Below, piece by piece: positions 43,750 through 55,400 of a stretch of 64,000 nucleotides of DNA; position 1 is the first letter of the stretch; the number at the start of each line of letters is the position of its first letter. Source of the DNA: Chaenocephalus aceratus (lineage: Eukaryota; Chordata; Actinopteri; Perciformes; Channichthyidae). The notes under the pieces were generated by a model, which saw only the letters and a program-made list of their open reading frames with translations, was not told where the DNA came from and searched no databases. The DNA lies in contig CM043800.1 in NCBI GenBank assembly GCA_023974075.1, forward strand, positions 33,664,952-33,728,951, written 5' to 3'. The position numbers and the translations under genes are program-made.

Positions 43750-45709
43750 AACTGGGAGACAAGTGGGAAGAAAAATGGAGACAGGAAAACGGACGGGAAA
43801 CAAAAGGGGGAAGAATGATCTGACAGAGGAAATTATCTTCCATAAAGAGCTTTTAGTAATCGGCAGTCGTATTGATTGAGAGCAATAAATGTGTTTGACC
43901 ATTTGTCACAATGGGCTCAAGCTCTACAGCTGGTTAAGTGGCCACATATCCCTTCACCAGTGGCAAGTGAAATCGCAGCCAAGAGGTTTAGTGCATGTGT
44001 AATGAAGGGACACAAAGCCCATCTGCATCTCAGTCTGCTTTGATGGCTTTGATGTGGCATGTGCGCTATCTCGACTCATCTCCAAAGGCGACTCTATAAA
44101 ACCGCAGATTAGAAAGACACACACATTACTTTCCTGTGATGGATGTGGAGCGCAAACACAAGTCCTGAGCATATTCCTTTAAACCCTAATTAACTGGTGA
44201 AGAAAATGTTCTTATTTAAAGCAACAATTTGAAAAAGAAGTCATTCAGCAAAGTTACTCCTGCATTTTCTCACCTTTTTTTATAGAAATGTTCCATTTGT
44301 TCTGGTGCTTTGCTTAGTGGCATGCCATTAATAGTTTGAATTCAAATTTCAACTTTATTTGTATTTATTTCAAGCAGTGTAATAGAACTGAATGAAAAGC
44401 ATGGGCTCTGTCTAGCTCTGTGCCACACACACAAATATATATATATATATTCAATAAATACAGATTGAAGCCCTATTTGTATGTATTCTTTTGCCAGCTG
44501 AACAATCTTTAAACACAATTATACATACAAATCTTATTTTTCCTTCAGTAGACATGTATCTAACTTTCACTAACTCTGTTTTGGACTCCAACAACTCTTG
44601 AGAAAAATATCTGGCTCGTCTCTAATGTTATTTGCTGTCTGCTTTGGCTGAAAACAACATTGATAACAGCTTTGATTCTGAAACTAAAGAGTGAATTGCA
44701 GGCTTTAAACTAAAATAAAGAGCTAAAAGATACTATTATGTTGAAATGAACTGAATGCACAGCCAAACTTCGTAGCCTATGTGCACTACTGACTTTACTG
44801 AATGTGTGAAGAGGTCATTACTGTTTTGGCAATGCCCTATATATCATTTGAACTGCAGTTAACGTAGTGCTTTATACTGCACTGTATTATAGTGTAGCTG
44901 AATATAAATACAAACAGCACAGTAGTAGTCAATGCATTTCATCAAATGGCAAAGCTGCCTATTTCACGACTAATATGTCAATAAGATAGTTATATGGGAG
45001 ATAAAGAACATAATATGGGGTATATAATCACCCGTGGAGCTGGATAGACTTCATCACTATAAGAGATTTCCACAGTATCTGATAGATTTGATTGTTGTGT
45101 CTTAATAGTAAGCTGAACTTACCCACAGAGCTATAAGCATGAATAAAAAGCCATCGTCACTGAGGAAAAGAAAGCAGACATTACTGATTCACTCCACCAA
45201 CACTGTGCTGAATTAATTGCTGGTCCCAGCCCACAGAAACAGTCATTAGTCTATAAATCCGGCCATTTGCCAAGGATGTTAAGAGTGACATAAGGCAAGA
45301 TTAACCATCCATCCTCAGAAGTACCAAAGTGAGTCACAGTTGAGTGTGAATTGAAACACTAATATTGACACGGGGAGCTCTTGTAGCTTAACTGTGCACA
45401 AGGGAGCTGTAGCCAATCCACTCTCAAACACACACGCATAAAGAGAAAGACACTTCTTTTGAGGACGCCTCACATCATGAAAACAAGCACAGCCTACTTT
45501 TGTGAGTTGTTTGATTTCAAGAGATGTTCCCAAAGCAGAGAGTACACTAATTTACAGCAGTGTTATTTGGAAAAACACTGCTGTTTGCAGGGAATAATGG
45601 AGGAGGTTTTTAAGAGACGAAATGAGTCTCGCTGCCTTAAATAATGGACTGTGATGATGTTCACAGTGATGGCCTGATGCGCTCCTTATTATTTTTAGAT
45701 CATGTATTT
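43750..45709. other. Unannotated stretch
   Basis: There is no supported gene. A short (AT)n run lies at 44435-44450. Confidence 0.5.
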
Positions 45710-46798
45710 CAGTGGCGATATGTGACAAAGAACATTTACTCAATTACTGTATTCTTAAGTAAAAAATATGGGGTATATACTTTACTTCTCTTCTTTATTT
45801 ATGTTGTCTTTATGGGACATTTTACTTCTACTCCACTTTCTTTTAGAAGTAAATATTGCACTTTTCAGTATTTAGAATGTTTACAATATTGAGTTACTTG
45901 TTGCTTCTTTACAAATGTATGCATACTAAACATATGAGCGATGAATCATTGCATAGATTAACTGATTTATTGATGGACAGTAAATTAATTGAGTAAAATA
46001 GCTGAATATTTCCTGATTCAGGCATCACAAATGTGAGTCAGCACATTTTGCTTAAAGGTAGGGTAGGTAAGAATGGAGAAACCAGCTTGATTGCACCAGA
46101 ATTTGAAAATACGCAGCCGAAAAAATCTGCCCCTTCCTTCAGACTTCCTCACGGAGCCCCTCCTCCAACACACACGAACGTGCACATGACCAATGAGGGC
46201 ACGAGATAAGTGTGTGCCCAGATGGAAGGCTGACAGGCAGGTAGGCCATCCAGTTATTTTAGCCGGGCCGGCTCAGATGATTGGTCGTGCTTTTTACAGC
46301 GTCACAGCTTCCACAGATGACATTTTTTTAATGTATTTATTGTCAAAGCATTTAATATATTCATTGCTATCGGGATGTTAAGAGCATTCCATGGAATATA
46401 ACAAAAAGTGTTTCTGAAGTGAATTACCTACCCCATCTTCATCTATTTTAATAATCTTTAAGTTTTGATGATAAGATAAATATCAGGCCTTGTGAAGATG
46501 TACCTTTGGCCTAACTGTGACAGATTTGTTTGCAATTATATACTAATTTTTACAAACCAATCAATCCATTGATTGTGAAAAATATCACAGGTTTGAACAT
46601 AATGAGAAATAATCATTAGTTTCAGTCCTGTATTTGTAATCCTACTTTTATATTATTGCATGAGTACAAATAGTTTAATGACTACATATATTATTACACA
46701 TTTTAGCAGGACTTTTACCTGTAACTGAGTATTTCTAGTGTGGTTTGAGTACCTTTACTTGAGCAATAAGTACAGGATGAATTCTTCCTCCATTGCTG
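45710..46798. mobile_element. hAT-like dispersed repeat ('tttactcaagtactgta' type) with nested MITE
   Basis: The left end 'cagtggcgatatgtgaca', then 'catttactcaattactgtat' and 'tcttaagtaaaaaatatggg', is mirrored on the right by 'acctttacttgagcaataag' and 'attcttcctccattgctg'. Terminal CAGTGG..../....CATTGCTG with ACTT(A)AGTA subrepeats is a very common teleost DNA repeat with hAT-like ends. I cannot see a matching 8-bp duplication. A TTAA MITE interrupts it at 46056. Confidence 0.7.
46056..46439. mobile_element. TTAA MITE, family V, nested in the hAT-like repeat
   Basis: TTAA lies at 46052-46055, then 'aggtagggtaggtaagaatg'; the right end is 'gaattacctaccccatctt'. The inverted termini are clear. 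The right TTAA has decayed (tcat follows). The interior is non-coding; a 62-codon ORF inside is fortuitous. Confidence 0.75.
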
Positions 46799-47335
46799 AT
46801 ATTAAAAATAGATAAGGAAGCACCTCAGTGTTACGTGAGAGTACTTAGATCCCACAACAGTGCCGACGAGAATCTGGAGCATCCAAATTTAGTCGAACGA
46901 AATCCAGGGTTAATCACCCAGGATGCTGCGCACACACCCAAACATCTGTTAGGAAAGAGAGAGCACGGTGGCTTGCATGGAAAATGCATTTGCTCCTCAA
47001 ATAAAAAAGGGGGGAAAGAATGAAATTACTTTCCAATCTCTGAGCAGAGAAGAGACATTAATTCAGTTTTTTGACCAAGCTAAAAGCTGACGTCAAAGGG
47101 GAAAGAAAAGCACAATGAAGCTGTCCACAGGGCAGTATTTTAGTGCATTAACATGCATAACCTATTATTCCAAAATGGCCTGGCTTCTCGTTTCTCATTT
47201 GAGAAATTAATTGGTATACATATAAAACTTAATTGCATTTTGTGCTGAAAACCGGCTAGACTATGAAGCTATTCATTGCAAATGTTAAAGTCAAATGAAG
47301 GCTAGTCAAATCATTCATCACCTCCTCCCTCCCTG
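46799..47335. other. Unannotated stretch
   Basis: There is no supported gene. Confidence 0.5.
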
Positions 47336-47352
47336 ACTCTCTTGCCTACAGA

Positions 47353-48347
47353 GCAAACAGGTCCACAGACGACGCCATAGCCCTCACCATCCACACTGCC
47401 CTCTCACACCTGGACCAGAGGAACACATACGTGAGAATGCTGTTCATCGATTACAGTTCAGCCTTCAATACCATTGTGCCCTCCAAGCTGGTCATCAAGC
47501 TCAGAGACCTCGGCTCAACAGCGCCCTCTGTGACTGGATCCTGAACTTCCTGACGGGCAGACCCCGGGCAGTGCGGGTGGGAAACATCACATCCTCCACC
47601 CGTGATCCTCAACACCGGAGCCCCTCAAGGCTACGTGCTCAAACCTCTCACTCACGACTGCGTGGCCATACACAGCTCCAACACCATCGTGAAGTTTGCT
47701 GACGACACGACGGTCATCGGCCAGATCACAGACGGCGGCGAGACGGCGTACAGAGATGGAGGTCGGAAAACTGACATCTTGGTGCCTCCATCTCAACGTC
47801 AGCAAAACAAAGGAGCTGATTGTGGATTACAGGAAGCAGCAGAGAGAAGGACACGCCCCCATCGCCATCAATGGGACTACGGTGGAGAGAGTCAGCAGCT
47901 TCAGGTTCCTCGGTTTCCACATCACTGAGGACCTGACATGGACTCTTCACACCACCTCGACAGCGGCTCTTCTTCCTCCGCAGGCTGATGAGGTTCAACA
48001 TGGACTCCAGGATACTCTGCAACTTCTACAGTTGCACCATAGAGAGTATCCTGACTGGCTGCATCACGGCCTGGTACGGCAGCTGCACCGCCCTCAATCG
48101 TGAGGCTTTACAGAGGGTGGTGAAAACTGCACAGAACATCACCAGGACGGAGCTGCCATCCATGGAGGACCTTTACTCCCAGCGGTTCAGGAAGAAATCC
48201 CACTGGATTATAAAAGACCCCCATCACCCCAGCCATAAACTGCTCAGTCTGCTGCCGCCTGGCAGGCGTTACCGCAGCATCCGGACTACAAGCACCAGAT
48301 TCAGAGACAGCTTCATCCCACAGGCAATAAGACTGTTAAACACCTGA
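47353..48347 (+). pseudogene. Reverse transcriptase fragment of L2/Rex1-like LINE, several frameshifts
   Basis: Frame 1 from 47353 reads [20 protein letters not shown] and [17 protein letters not shown] (first catalytic Asp in the FIDYSSAFN block). Frame 3 near 47517-47600 gives [19 protein letters not shown]. Frame 1 resumes with ILNTGAPQG and the catalytic box [10 protein letters not shown] (47692-47721). Frame 2 continues LNVSKTKELIVDYRKQQRE and RVSSFRFLGFHITEDLTWTL. Frame 3 ends the protein with IESILTGCITAWYGSCTALN and LLPPGRRYRSIRTTSTRFRD, SFIPQAIRLLNT (stop 48345-48347). At least four frame changes and an in-frame stop mean it is dead. The N-terminal endonuclease is missing. Confidence 0.88.
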
Positions 48348-48603
48348 ACTGTTGAAACAACATCCATAACATTCATCTGCTACTTAGTAATTATTTATCT
48401 ATTTATCCAATATATCATTCCAATAGCTTGCATATAGACTCTTATTTCACTACTTCACTTTTTTTAAACTATTTTTCTTTTTGTATTTACTTTTTAATAT
48501 TTACTTGCACTATATTTTTCTGTATTATTGTGTTGCACTGTTGGAGAAGCCTGTGACCTAAGATTTTTCATCGACATAACTACTCTGTAGCTACAGTATG
48601 TTC

Positions 48604-48629
48604 GTATGACAAATAAAGAACCTTGAACG
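48604..48629 (+). terminator. LINE 3' end / polyadenylation-like signal
   Basis: AATAAA within 'gacaaataaagaacc' marks the end of the LINE copy, as in the tail scrap at 3725-3740. Confidence 0.6.
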
Positions 48630-50461
48630 CCTATTTCTGGTGAAGTAATTTAAGGGCCTCAAAAAATCTCAATATATAAAATTATATAATATTCTGCTCC
48701 ACTTAACGTGTTGTGTAAACAGTTACATCAAAGTGCAGTTCTCTAAAGATTAGTTTTCCTGGCTGTTTAATTGCGAGTCAAATCTATTTGGCTGGATGCC
48801 CGTTAAGCTCCCGCTAATTGTCACATTCAGTCCAACCAAAACAGTGAAGTGTGAGACAGTGAAACTGACTTCACTCCACAAACTTAAGACAGGATCCTAT
48901 GGAAGATCCGTGCACATTCATCTTTAATGTATCTCAACTTGTGCTTCTGAGGACTGACGATGGAGAACAGACAGAACGAAAGAAGAATGGGAAAGGGAGG
49001 ATTTGGAAGGAGAGGACGAGGGGTTAGCTTACTGTGAATGATTGATGAGCAGACAGGGCTGTTGGGTGCGTTTGCCAAGCAATAAAAATGGACTAATCCA
49101 TCCTTTTCACTCCCTGAGGATCATAGCTCCACAGCCATCACAGAGCTGGTGGGATTTTTTGAAACGTTCCAGTCTGTTCACTGACCACTTTTCAAGAAGC
49201 AAAAAACACTGGAGGAAGTTAGTTCCAAATGGTATGCAGCCCACTGGAGTCCCTTCCTCACCTCCTTTTCAATTTCAGATGTGTATTTTATTCTAGCCCT
49301 GCTGTCCATCTCTCCCTTTTGTCTTTTTGGACCCGTCCATCTGCTCGGTTAATTTGCTCCGATCAATCTGTTCTCCCCTACAAATGTCCACACTCATCTC
49401 CTGTGTCATTTCCCCCTTGAGCACCGACCCTCACCCGTGTTATTTTCCCTCCAAGCTCACCTTTGTTCAAGCTGCATCCTGATTACCCTTTTCTCCCTCT
49501 TGTTACTCTTTTTCCCATCAGCTGCCGGTTTATGTGTTTTTTCCTAAACACAGAGTGACCCCTGTTGGTGGAGGATATACTTGCAGGGAGTAATGGCACA
49601 TCTTTCTCTTCTCTGGGGGACATCAAGCGTGAAATCAGCCTGGCACTGGCTACACTGTGACAGACCCTCTGTCTCGGGGCCATATTTGCCCCCTGCTCTC
49701 CCTCCTCTCGTGGGAAGTAGCACCAGTCAGCAGGTGGGGTTAGTCTCCTTGCTTCACATCTCCACAGCGTTTCCTTCTTCTCTTTTATATCTAATGTACA
49801 GCTGTCCTTAAAAAGGCTCTACTCTAAATGTTGTAGCTGGAAATCAGTGCCTCCTCAGGTTTTTATTTTGGTCTCAGATAAAAAATGTCTATAAATGTGC
49901 AGTTGTGTAAGAAGAACTCAGATTATTCACTTCATTACCCATAATACAACGCATTAGAATATATTTAACGAAGATATACTTGATGAATAATATAAATATT
50001 ATGTGTGCACACTGGCTGTTTTTTAAAGAACATTTGTATTTATTTGTTTGTATTTCATGCAAAGCTGCAGCCCAAAAGATCGGACAAAAAAAAGCAATAG
50101 CAATGTAGGAGAAAAACAAACGATACAATAATCACACAACACATTATAATGCTCCCAGCAATTTAACCCAAATAAAAAGCCACATTAAAAAGATACCTCT
50201 TTAATTGATTTGCAGGCTTATTAAAAACCAATGTAATGCCACAATGTAAGCTGCAGTTGTGTCTTAATAAATTAATGTTGTTTTGTCCCTATCTCGTAGT
50301 TTAATTTGTTAATGTGAAAGCACCTCATGGATAAACAATAATGTAAAATTGTGCCACCATTTTTGATGACTATTGGCGAAAGCTTAGAAATGATTAAGTC
50401 TGTCTATGTGTGTGTCTTACAGTGAAGTTCATTTCGCAGTACAAATAAACATCATCTCGCT
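48630..50461. other. Unannotated stretch (1.8 kb)
   Basis: There is no supported gene. ORFs are under 85 codons and overlap on both strands. Confidence 0.5.
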
Positions 50462-50465
50462 TTAA

Positions 50466-50876
50466 AGGGGCCCTATTCATCTCTTTGGGGTTTTCCCTCT
50501 TCTGTAAATATAGGTTTTTGTGAAATGAAATGGTTTGCAAAGGCTAAAATCCCTGTGTACCCTCCCCCCCCCCCCGCCTGAAACGCCTCCTTTGGACTCC
50601 TTTGTTTACTACCTTAATAGTGACATCACTATGTAACACTTGTGCTTCAATTGGCTCGCGCTCCAACTCATTGTACGTGATAGGCTATGGGGTGGGACAT
50701 CTGTAAGCAGTTGACCAATCACAACAGAGCAGGCCAGCTAACCAATCAGAGCAGACTGGGCTCTGGTTTCAGACAGAGGGTGAAAAGAGGTGCTGCAGCA
50801 CATACGTATGAGAAAAATAAAGAGCTTTTTGAATATTATGAACACAAATATGAACCTGAACATTAGCATAATAGTC
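50466..50876 (-). mobile_element. TTAA MITE, family I, inverted copy
   Basis: TTAA lies at 50462-50465, then 'aggggccctattcatctctt'. The right end 'cattagcataatagtcca' is the inverted counterpart. It reads as the reverse complement of the 35570 copy (shared 'tggtttcagacagagggtga', 'cctgaaacgcctcctttgga'). A C12 run lies at 50564-50575. No right-hand TTAA is visible. Confidence 0.82.
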
Positions 50877-50879
50877 CAA

Positions 50880-51449
50880 GACTTTGTAGAATGGATTTAC
50901 ACTAATTCAAACAGATTGGACTTTACATTTGCTGCTGAAACCACTGAGTGACTCACACACTGTGAGAAAAGTTGATATCATTGTATTTATCCTGCCGTTG
51001 CAAGTCAAAACAGAGAAGAGTGAATCATCTTAAATTTGCAAAAACGCTTAAGTTATGATAGAGGCAGCAGAGATTTCCTTTGAAATGTGGAGTGCAGGGT
51101 GCCATGCTGTCTACACTAAGTGAAGTGTAATTGGGTTTCAATGTAGAAAAAATGTCCCGAGTTTGACTTCAAGTTTAATTTGCTACATAGTGAAAAGAAT
51201 GAATAAGACGTATGCAGATGGGAATGTTAATATGAACTAGGGTTTTTTTCTTGGCTTTCATCATTCACTAAAGGCATCATGACATTACCGATTTTGTCAA
51301 GTGGATTCAGCTGAAGGAGTGGAACAGATGTTTTCTTGAAAAAGGTGAGGAGAAGGTTTGTAGGGAGCATCTGATTTCAACAGCACTTCTATTAGGCAGG
51401 ACTCAAAGTTACTTAAATGAACTTATTTCCTTTTTCAGAAGGTCAATTA
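50880..51449. other. Unannotated stretch
   Basis: There is no supported gene. Confidence 0.5.
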
Positions 51450-51453
51450 TTAA

Positions 51454-52481
51454 AAGGTCACCTATTATGCGAAATCCACTTGTTCATGTCTTTTATACAT
51501 CACCATGTGTCCCCTCTGTGGAAAGAGATTCTGAAAGTTTCAGGAAAAAAAGATTCTCTCTCTTTTTCTCCTGATCCATTTCTATAAAAGCTGAAAATGA
51601 GCTGATCAGATTTTGGCCACTTTATGATGTTGTAACAATGTGTTGGCTTGTGTAACCATTAGCCAATCAGCAACCAAGGTAACCCCCCCCCACCTTATCA
51701 CCTGAATCTCCTCCTCGAGCACCATTGAGTTATTTGTAACCAAATATCTCTCAGAGGGGCGTGGCTCCTTATTTTCATTTTCCTTATTTTCATTTTCATC
51801 GTCTAACTCAATTTAATCGCGGGTCACATCAGCATTATGGTTGCACTGAAAGGGCCGGTTGTAACTTTAAGACTATATAAAAATACATATATAAATATAT
51901 CATATATATAAAATAATGTATTATATATTACATTATTGCCTCTGCATTGGATTATTATCGGATAGGGTAATAATAACTTCATGATTAACTACGACTGAAA
52001 GCAGAAGTATAGGGCAAATAATTGCAAGTCTCTTCAGTGAGAATGTCACAAAATTATTTTAAAAGAAAAGCCAAATTCTGGACAAAAAGTCACAATCGGA
52101 AAAAAGAAGTGACATTTTGAAAAAAAAGTAACATTTAAAAAAAAAAAAGTCTGTCAAATTCTGAGAAAAGGGCACATTTGAGATGCATTGTGCTCCATGT
52201 ATGGGCAACGTGCCTCTGTAAATCGGCATGCAACCTTATAATAAATATTATGTTCTTTGCAAGCTCTTGTGGGCCACATAAAATGAAGTCGCGGGCCGGA
52301 TTTGGCCCCCGGGCCTTGGGTTTGACACCTCTGATCTAAAGTAACAGACAGAGAATCAGCACTTTTGAAACAGGGCTGAAACAGAGGGGATTATGGGATG
52401 ATCTGTTAGGTATTTAAATCCAAACATTTCAGAGACATGTTTTGTATATATCTGAGACCTATAATATATTATAGGGGACCT
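51454..52481. mobile_element. TTAA MITE, family IV, interrupted by a hAT
   Basis: TTAA lies at 51450-51453 and 52482-52485. The left end is 'aaggtcacctattatgcgaa' and the right end 'ttataggggacct'. The interior is broken by a hAT copy at 51800-52333. The termini resemble families I and II (CCTATTATGC), so all may be mobilised by related transposases. Confidence 0.82.
51800..52333 (-). mobile_element. Second copy of the hAT element, inverted, nested in MITE
   Basis: The reverse complement matches 28520-29050 throughout (shared 'gggccggttgtaactttaag', 'gagatgcattgtgctccatg', 'cttgtgggccacataaaatg'). The right end 'gggtttgacacctctg' keeps the terminal inverted repeat. The left end is decayed ('cgtctaactcaattt'), and I see no matching target duplication, so this copy is older than the first. 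Confidence 0.92.
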
Positions 52482-52485
52482 TTAA

Positions 52486-55400
52486 ATAACATGCACCTAA
52501 TGGGTTCAGTTGGAAGTTACTCCGGACTTCCCAGCTGCCACCACGCTCTGCTGAGGCGACATGTTTTGTCACCAGATGAGACTCTCACACTCTCAATTAC
52601 CTGACCTGATTTATTTCACATTTCATTTGATGAGACAGACCCTTCGCTGCAGCCACAGAGAAGACTGAGTTATAAACGTCAGCCATGAGATTTTGATTTA
52701 GGAAGATCCAAGTGATTAAAAGGTAATTGTTGAAATGTGTCACGGTGGAGGTTTAATTATGGCGAACGAGGCACTCATTTGGGCTCCGACTTTAAAAAGA
52801 GCTCAGCGGGTAACTAACACTGCGAGGCTCGCCTGTGTGCATGTGGCGCTGCTTTATTTACTTTGCAGAAGTCACCGCGATGACCCTTGGGGAAGACAAT
52901 TAGGGGGAATCAACATTTTATGCCACACGTGACGAGCGTATCAACACAATTACGCTCTTTAGGAAATGGACAGAGGAGCTTGAAGCAGGAGAAAATGCTG
53001 ATAACCAGAGTTACGCAGGTTTAAATTGCGAGGTATAACAGACAGTTTTGAGTATTCAGATGCAGCTTATCCCCAAGCAGCTGCTTACCCGGGATAATTA
53101 GGTCCAATGTAGTATCTGGAGGAGGAAGCTGCTGGAGTGGGAGTGCATGGATTCAATCAGCCTGCGTTTTTTACCGTATTGTTAAGCACTTGAGCTATTC
53201 CCCACTCGGTAAGCCAGTTCCAGCCGATGTCACTGGGGAACCAACAGAACGCTCTACCATCTCCTTTAGATTTGTCGGGCACGTATTCACCGCCATTGAT
53301 TTTTGTGTCAGGTCATAGTCCTCCATTGGCATTAATGTATTCCATCTTTTCCGCTGGATTTGAGAAGAAGAGAAGCTATGAGGAATTTTCTCGCCTCCCG
53401 CAAAGTTTGAACTGGGTCACGATAAAGGCCATTTCTCTTTGCATAAGTATTCCTTTAATGGCGTGCCAGTTACACAAGGAAAGTTCATTTTCATATGAAC
53501 TATTGCCTCGTTTCTCTAAGCACATTCGACTATCAGTCAATAACGACACACAGCGTCACTCCAGCACAAGATGCCGAATTCAACAAATAAAATCAATGTA
53601 CGCCCCTGCAGCTCTGAAAGCAGCGCCTCCTGCAGGCTGTGAATACAACCCTACAAATGCTGCTTTAGTTTCCTCTCAATATAATGCAACTAAAATAAAA
53701 CTTATTTTCATTATCAGCCATTTTGGTTGAGTATATCCCTGGTTTAGTCGATAAAACATTATACAAATTTGGAGAAAAAAATTCCAAATAATATGTATTC
53801 ATTTCTGCTGCTTTTTTATTTGTTCAACCAGTGGCCCAAATTCAGAGACATTCAGTTAATAATTATATAATATAGAGCCAAGCTAAAACTCTGAGATGTT
53901 GGAGCGGCTGGAACCAGATCATTTCGTAGCATAATTCTTTTAAAACACAAATCTTGTTGGCATACTTTCTTTGTAAAATGACTCCAAAGGAATAGTGGGA
54001 TATCATGAAAGCTGATTAATCGATTAACCAATTAATCTTCCATTTAATTAATCAACTATTCGAACAAGCATCAAACTTGGGACCTGTGCATAAAGTAAGC
54101 ATATGAGAAGATGATGGACATTTCTACAATCATCATTCTGTGGGGGGGGGGGGGGCATTTATTCAGAAAAAAAGTATTTATGAAGTTATGTCTGAGGTAA
54201 TGGATCTGCAAATAATGATGCTATGAAATTAATCTAGTACAAATCTGTTGTTATGTACTATTATTAAATCTGAACCATCTCTCTCTATTAGCCTTTTAAG
54301 CTAACTCTGAGCCTTATTGCAGATCTTAGGAAATGGAAATACATGATAAATCACATTATATGAATAGAAAACCAATCATAAAAGTCCCAATTTGCATGTT
54401 TCAATGGCATGAAAACACAAACACGCGCACATAAACTCATTCAATATAATTGCAAAGCTAATTTTATGGTGGCCATGGGGAAATACGAATTATTTTATGT
54501 GTGCTGTACTCATTTCACGCCTGATGGAGTTTCACCTTTAACCGGGAATGTGCATGTCTTTCAATGCAGTTTCAGGCACGGGTCTTTTAATAAATGAATA
54601 ATGGAAGCATTCTCCCTTTTTAATTGGACATTGTAAGAATGACATATCAATCCTGCTGCCGAGATGCCCTTTCCATGTATACTGTAATTGAAGCGTTCCC
54701 CATTTCCCCCTCCAGTCCCGCTACACACGAGATCGAGACTGCTTATGTCTCGCAAATCCGTACCGTCGGCATGATTGTTTATTGTTTACTCTTTCTTTTC
54801 TGAGCGTCGTATCATTGTATCAATTTCGATTTATATTCTGACTAATATCTTGATGCTCATGTGATTTATACTTCTGGGTCGTAAACATTACTTGCGTAGA
54901 AACACATTAAAGTGCCATTCTATTTGTATTCCCACTGATATTAGCAAATGCTATTGCACGTTCATCCGCCCTCATATTATTTGTTTTCTGCAATTTTACA
55001 TTTGAAAAACTCTGATTCCCATTAGCATTGTTTTTGCAATTATCCAAAAATTCTATTAAAGTTATTGGCAATGAAATGACAAGAAATCATCATCCTAATA
55101 AGCCTACGGAGCGGAAGACAACATCATGTGCACAGTATTGTTTGGTAATCATTTTCATTAGAGGGGAAAACTGTGAATTACTACCTGTGTTTAACCACTC
55201 AAATTCCATTTCAGGTATTCATGGCATGAGGCTGACAAGCGAACTGAAGACGAGCAAATAAAAACTGGCAGCTACCGGATAAATGGCTGCATGTTTGGGT
55301 CATGATAAGGAAGAATTACATTTTGTACACATCACTGAGGAGAGAAAACAAAGCCTGGTGTGGGGTTAAAAGCTCTTTACACTCTTGGAAAGAACACCCA

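Larger units (their letters stand above)
47336..48629 (+). mobile_element. 5'-truncated, decayed LINE (L2/Rex1-like)
   Basis: It starts inside the reverse transcriptase domain and runs through the C-terminal region to a T-rich 3' UTR ending 'gtatgacaaataaagaacct'+'tgaacgc'. The GC content of the coding part is higher than the flanks. Clade assignment between L2 and Rex1/Babar is from general resemblance of the protein and tail only. Confidence 0.85.

Noticed and set aside
53227..53730. 167-codon ORF
   Set aside because: The longest ORF in a repeat-free area, but its composition and text show no domain; it is more likely chance in non-coding DNA. A translated search would settle it.
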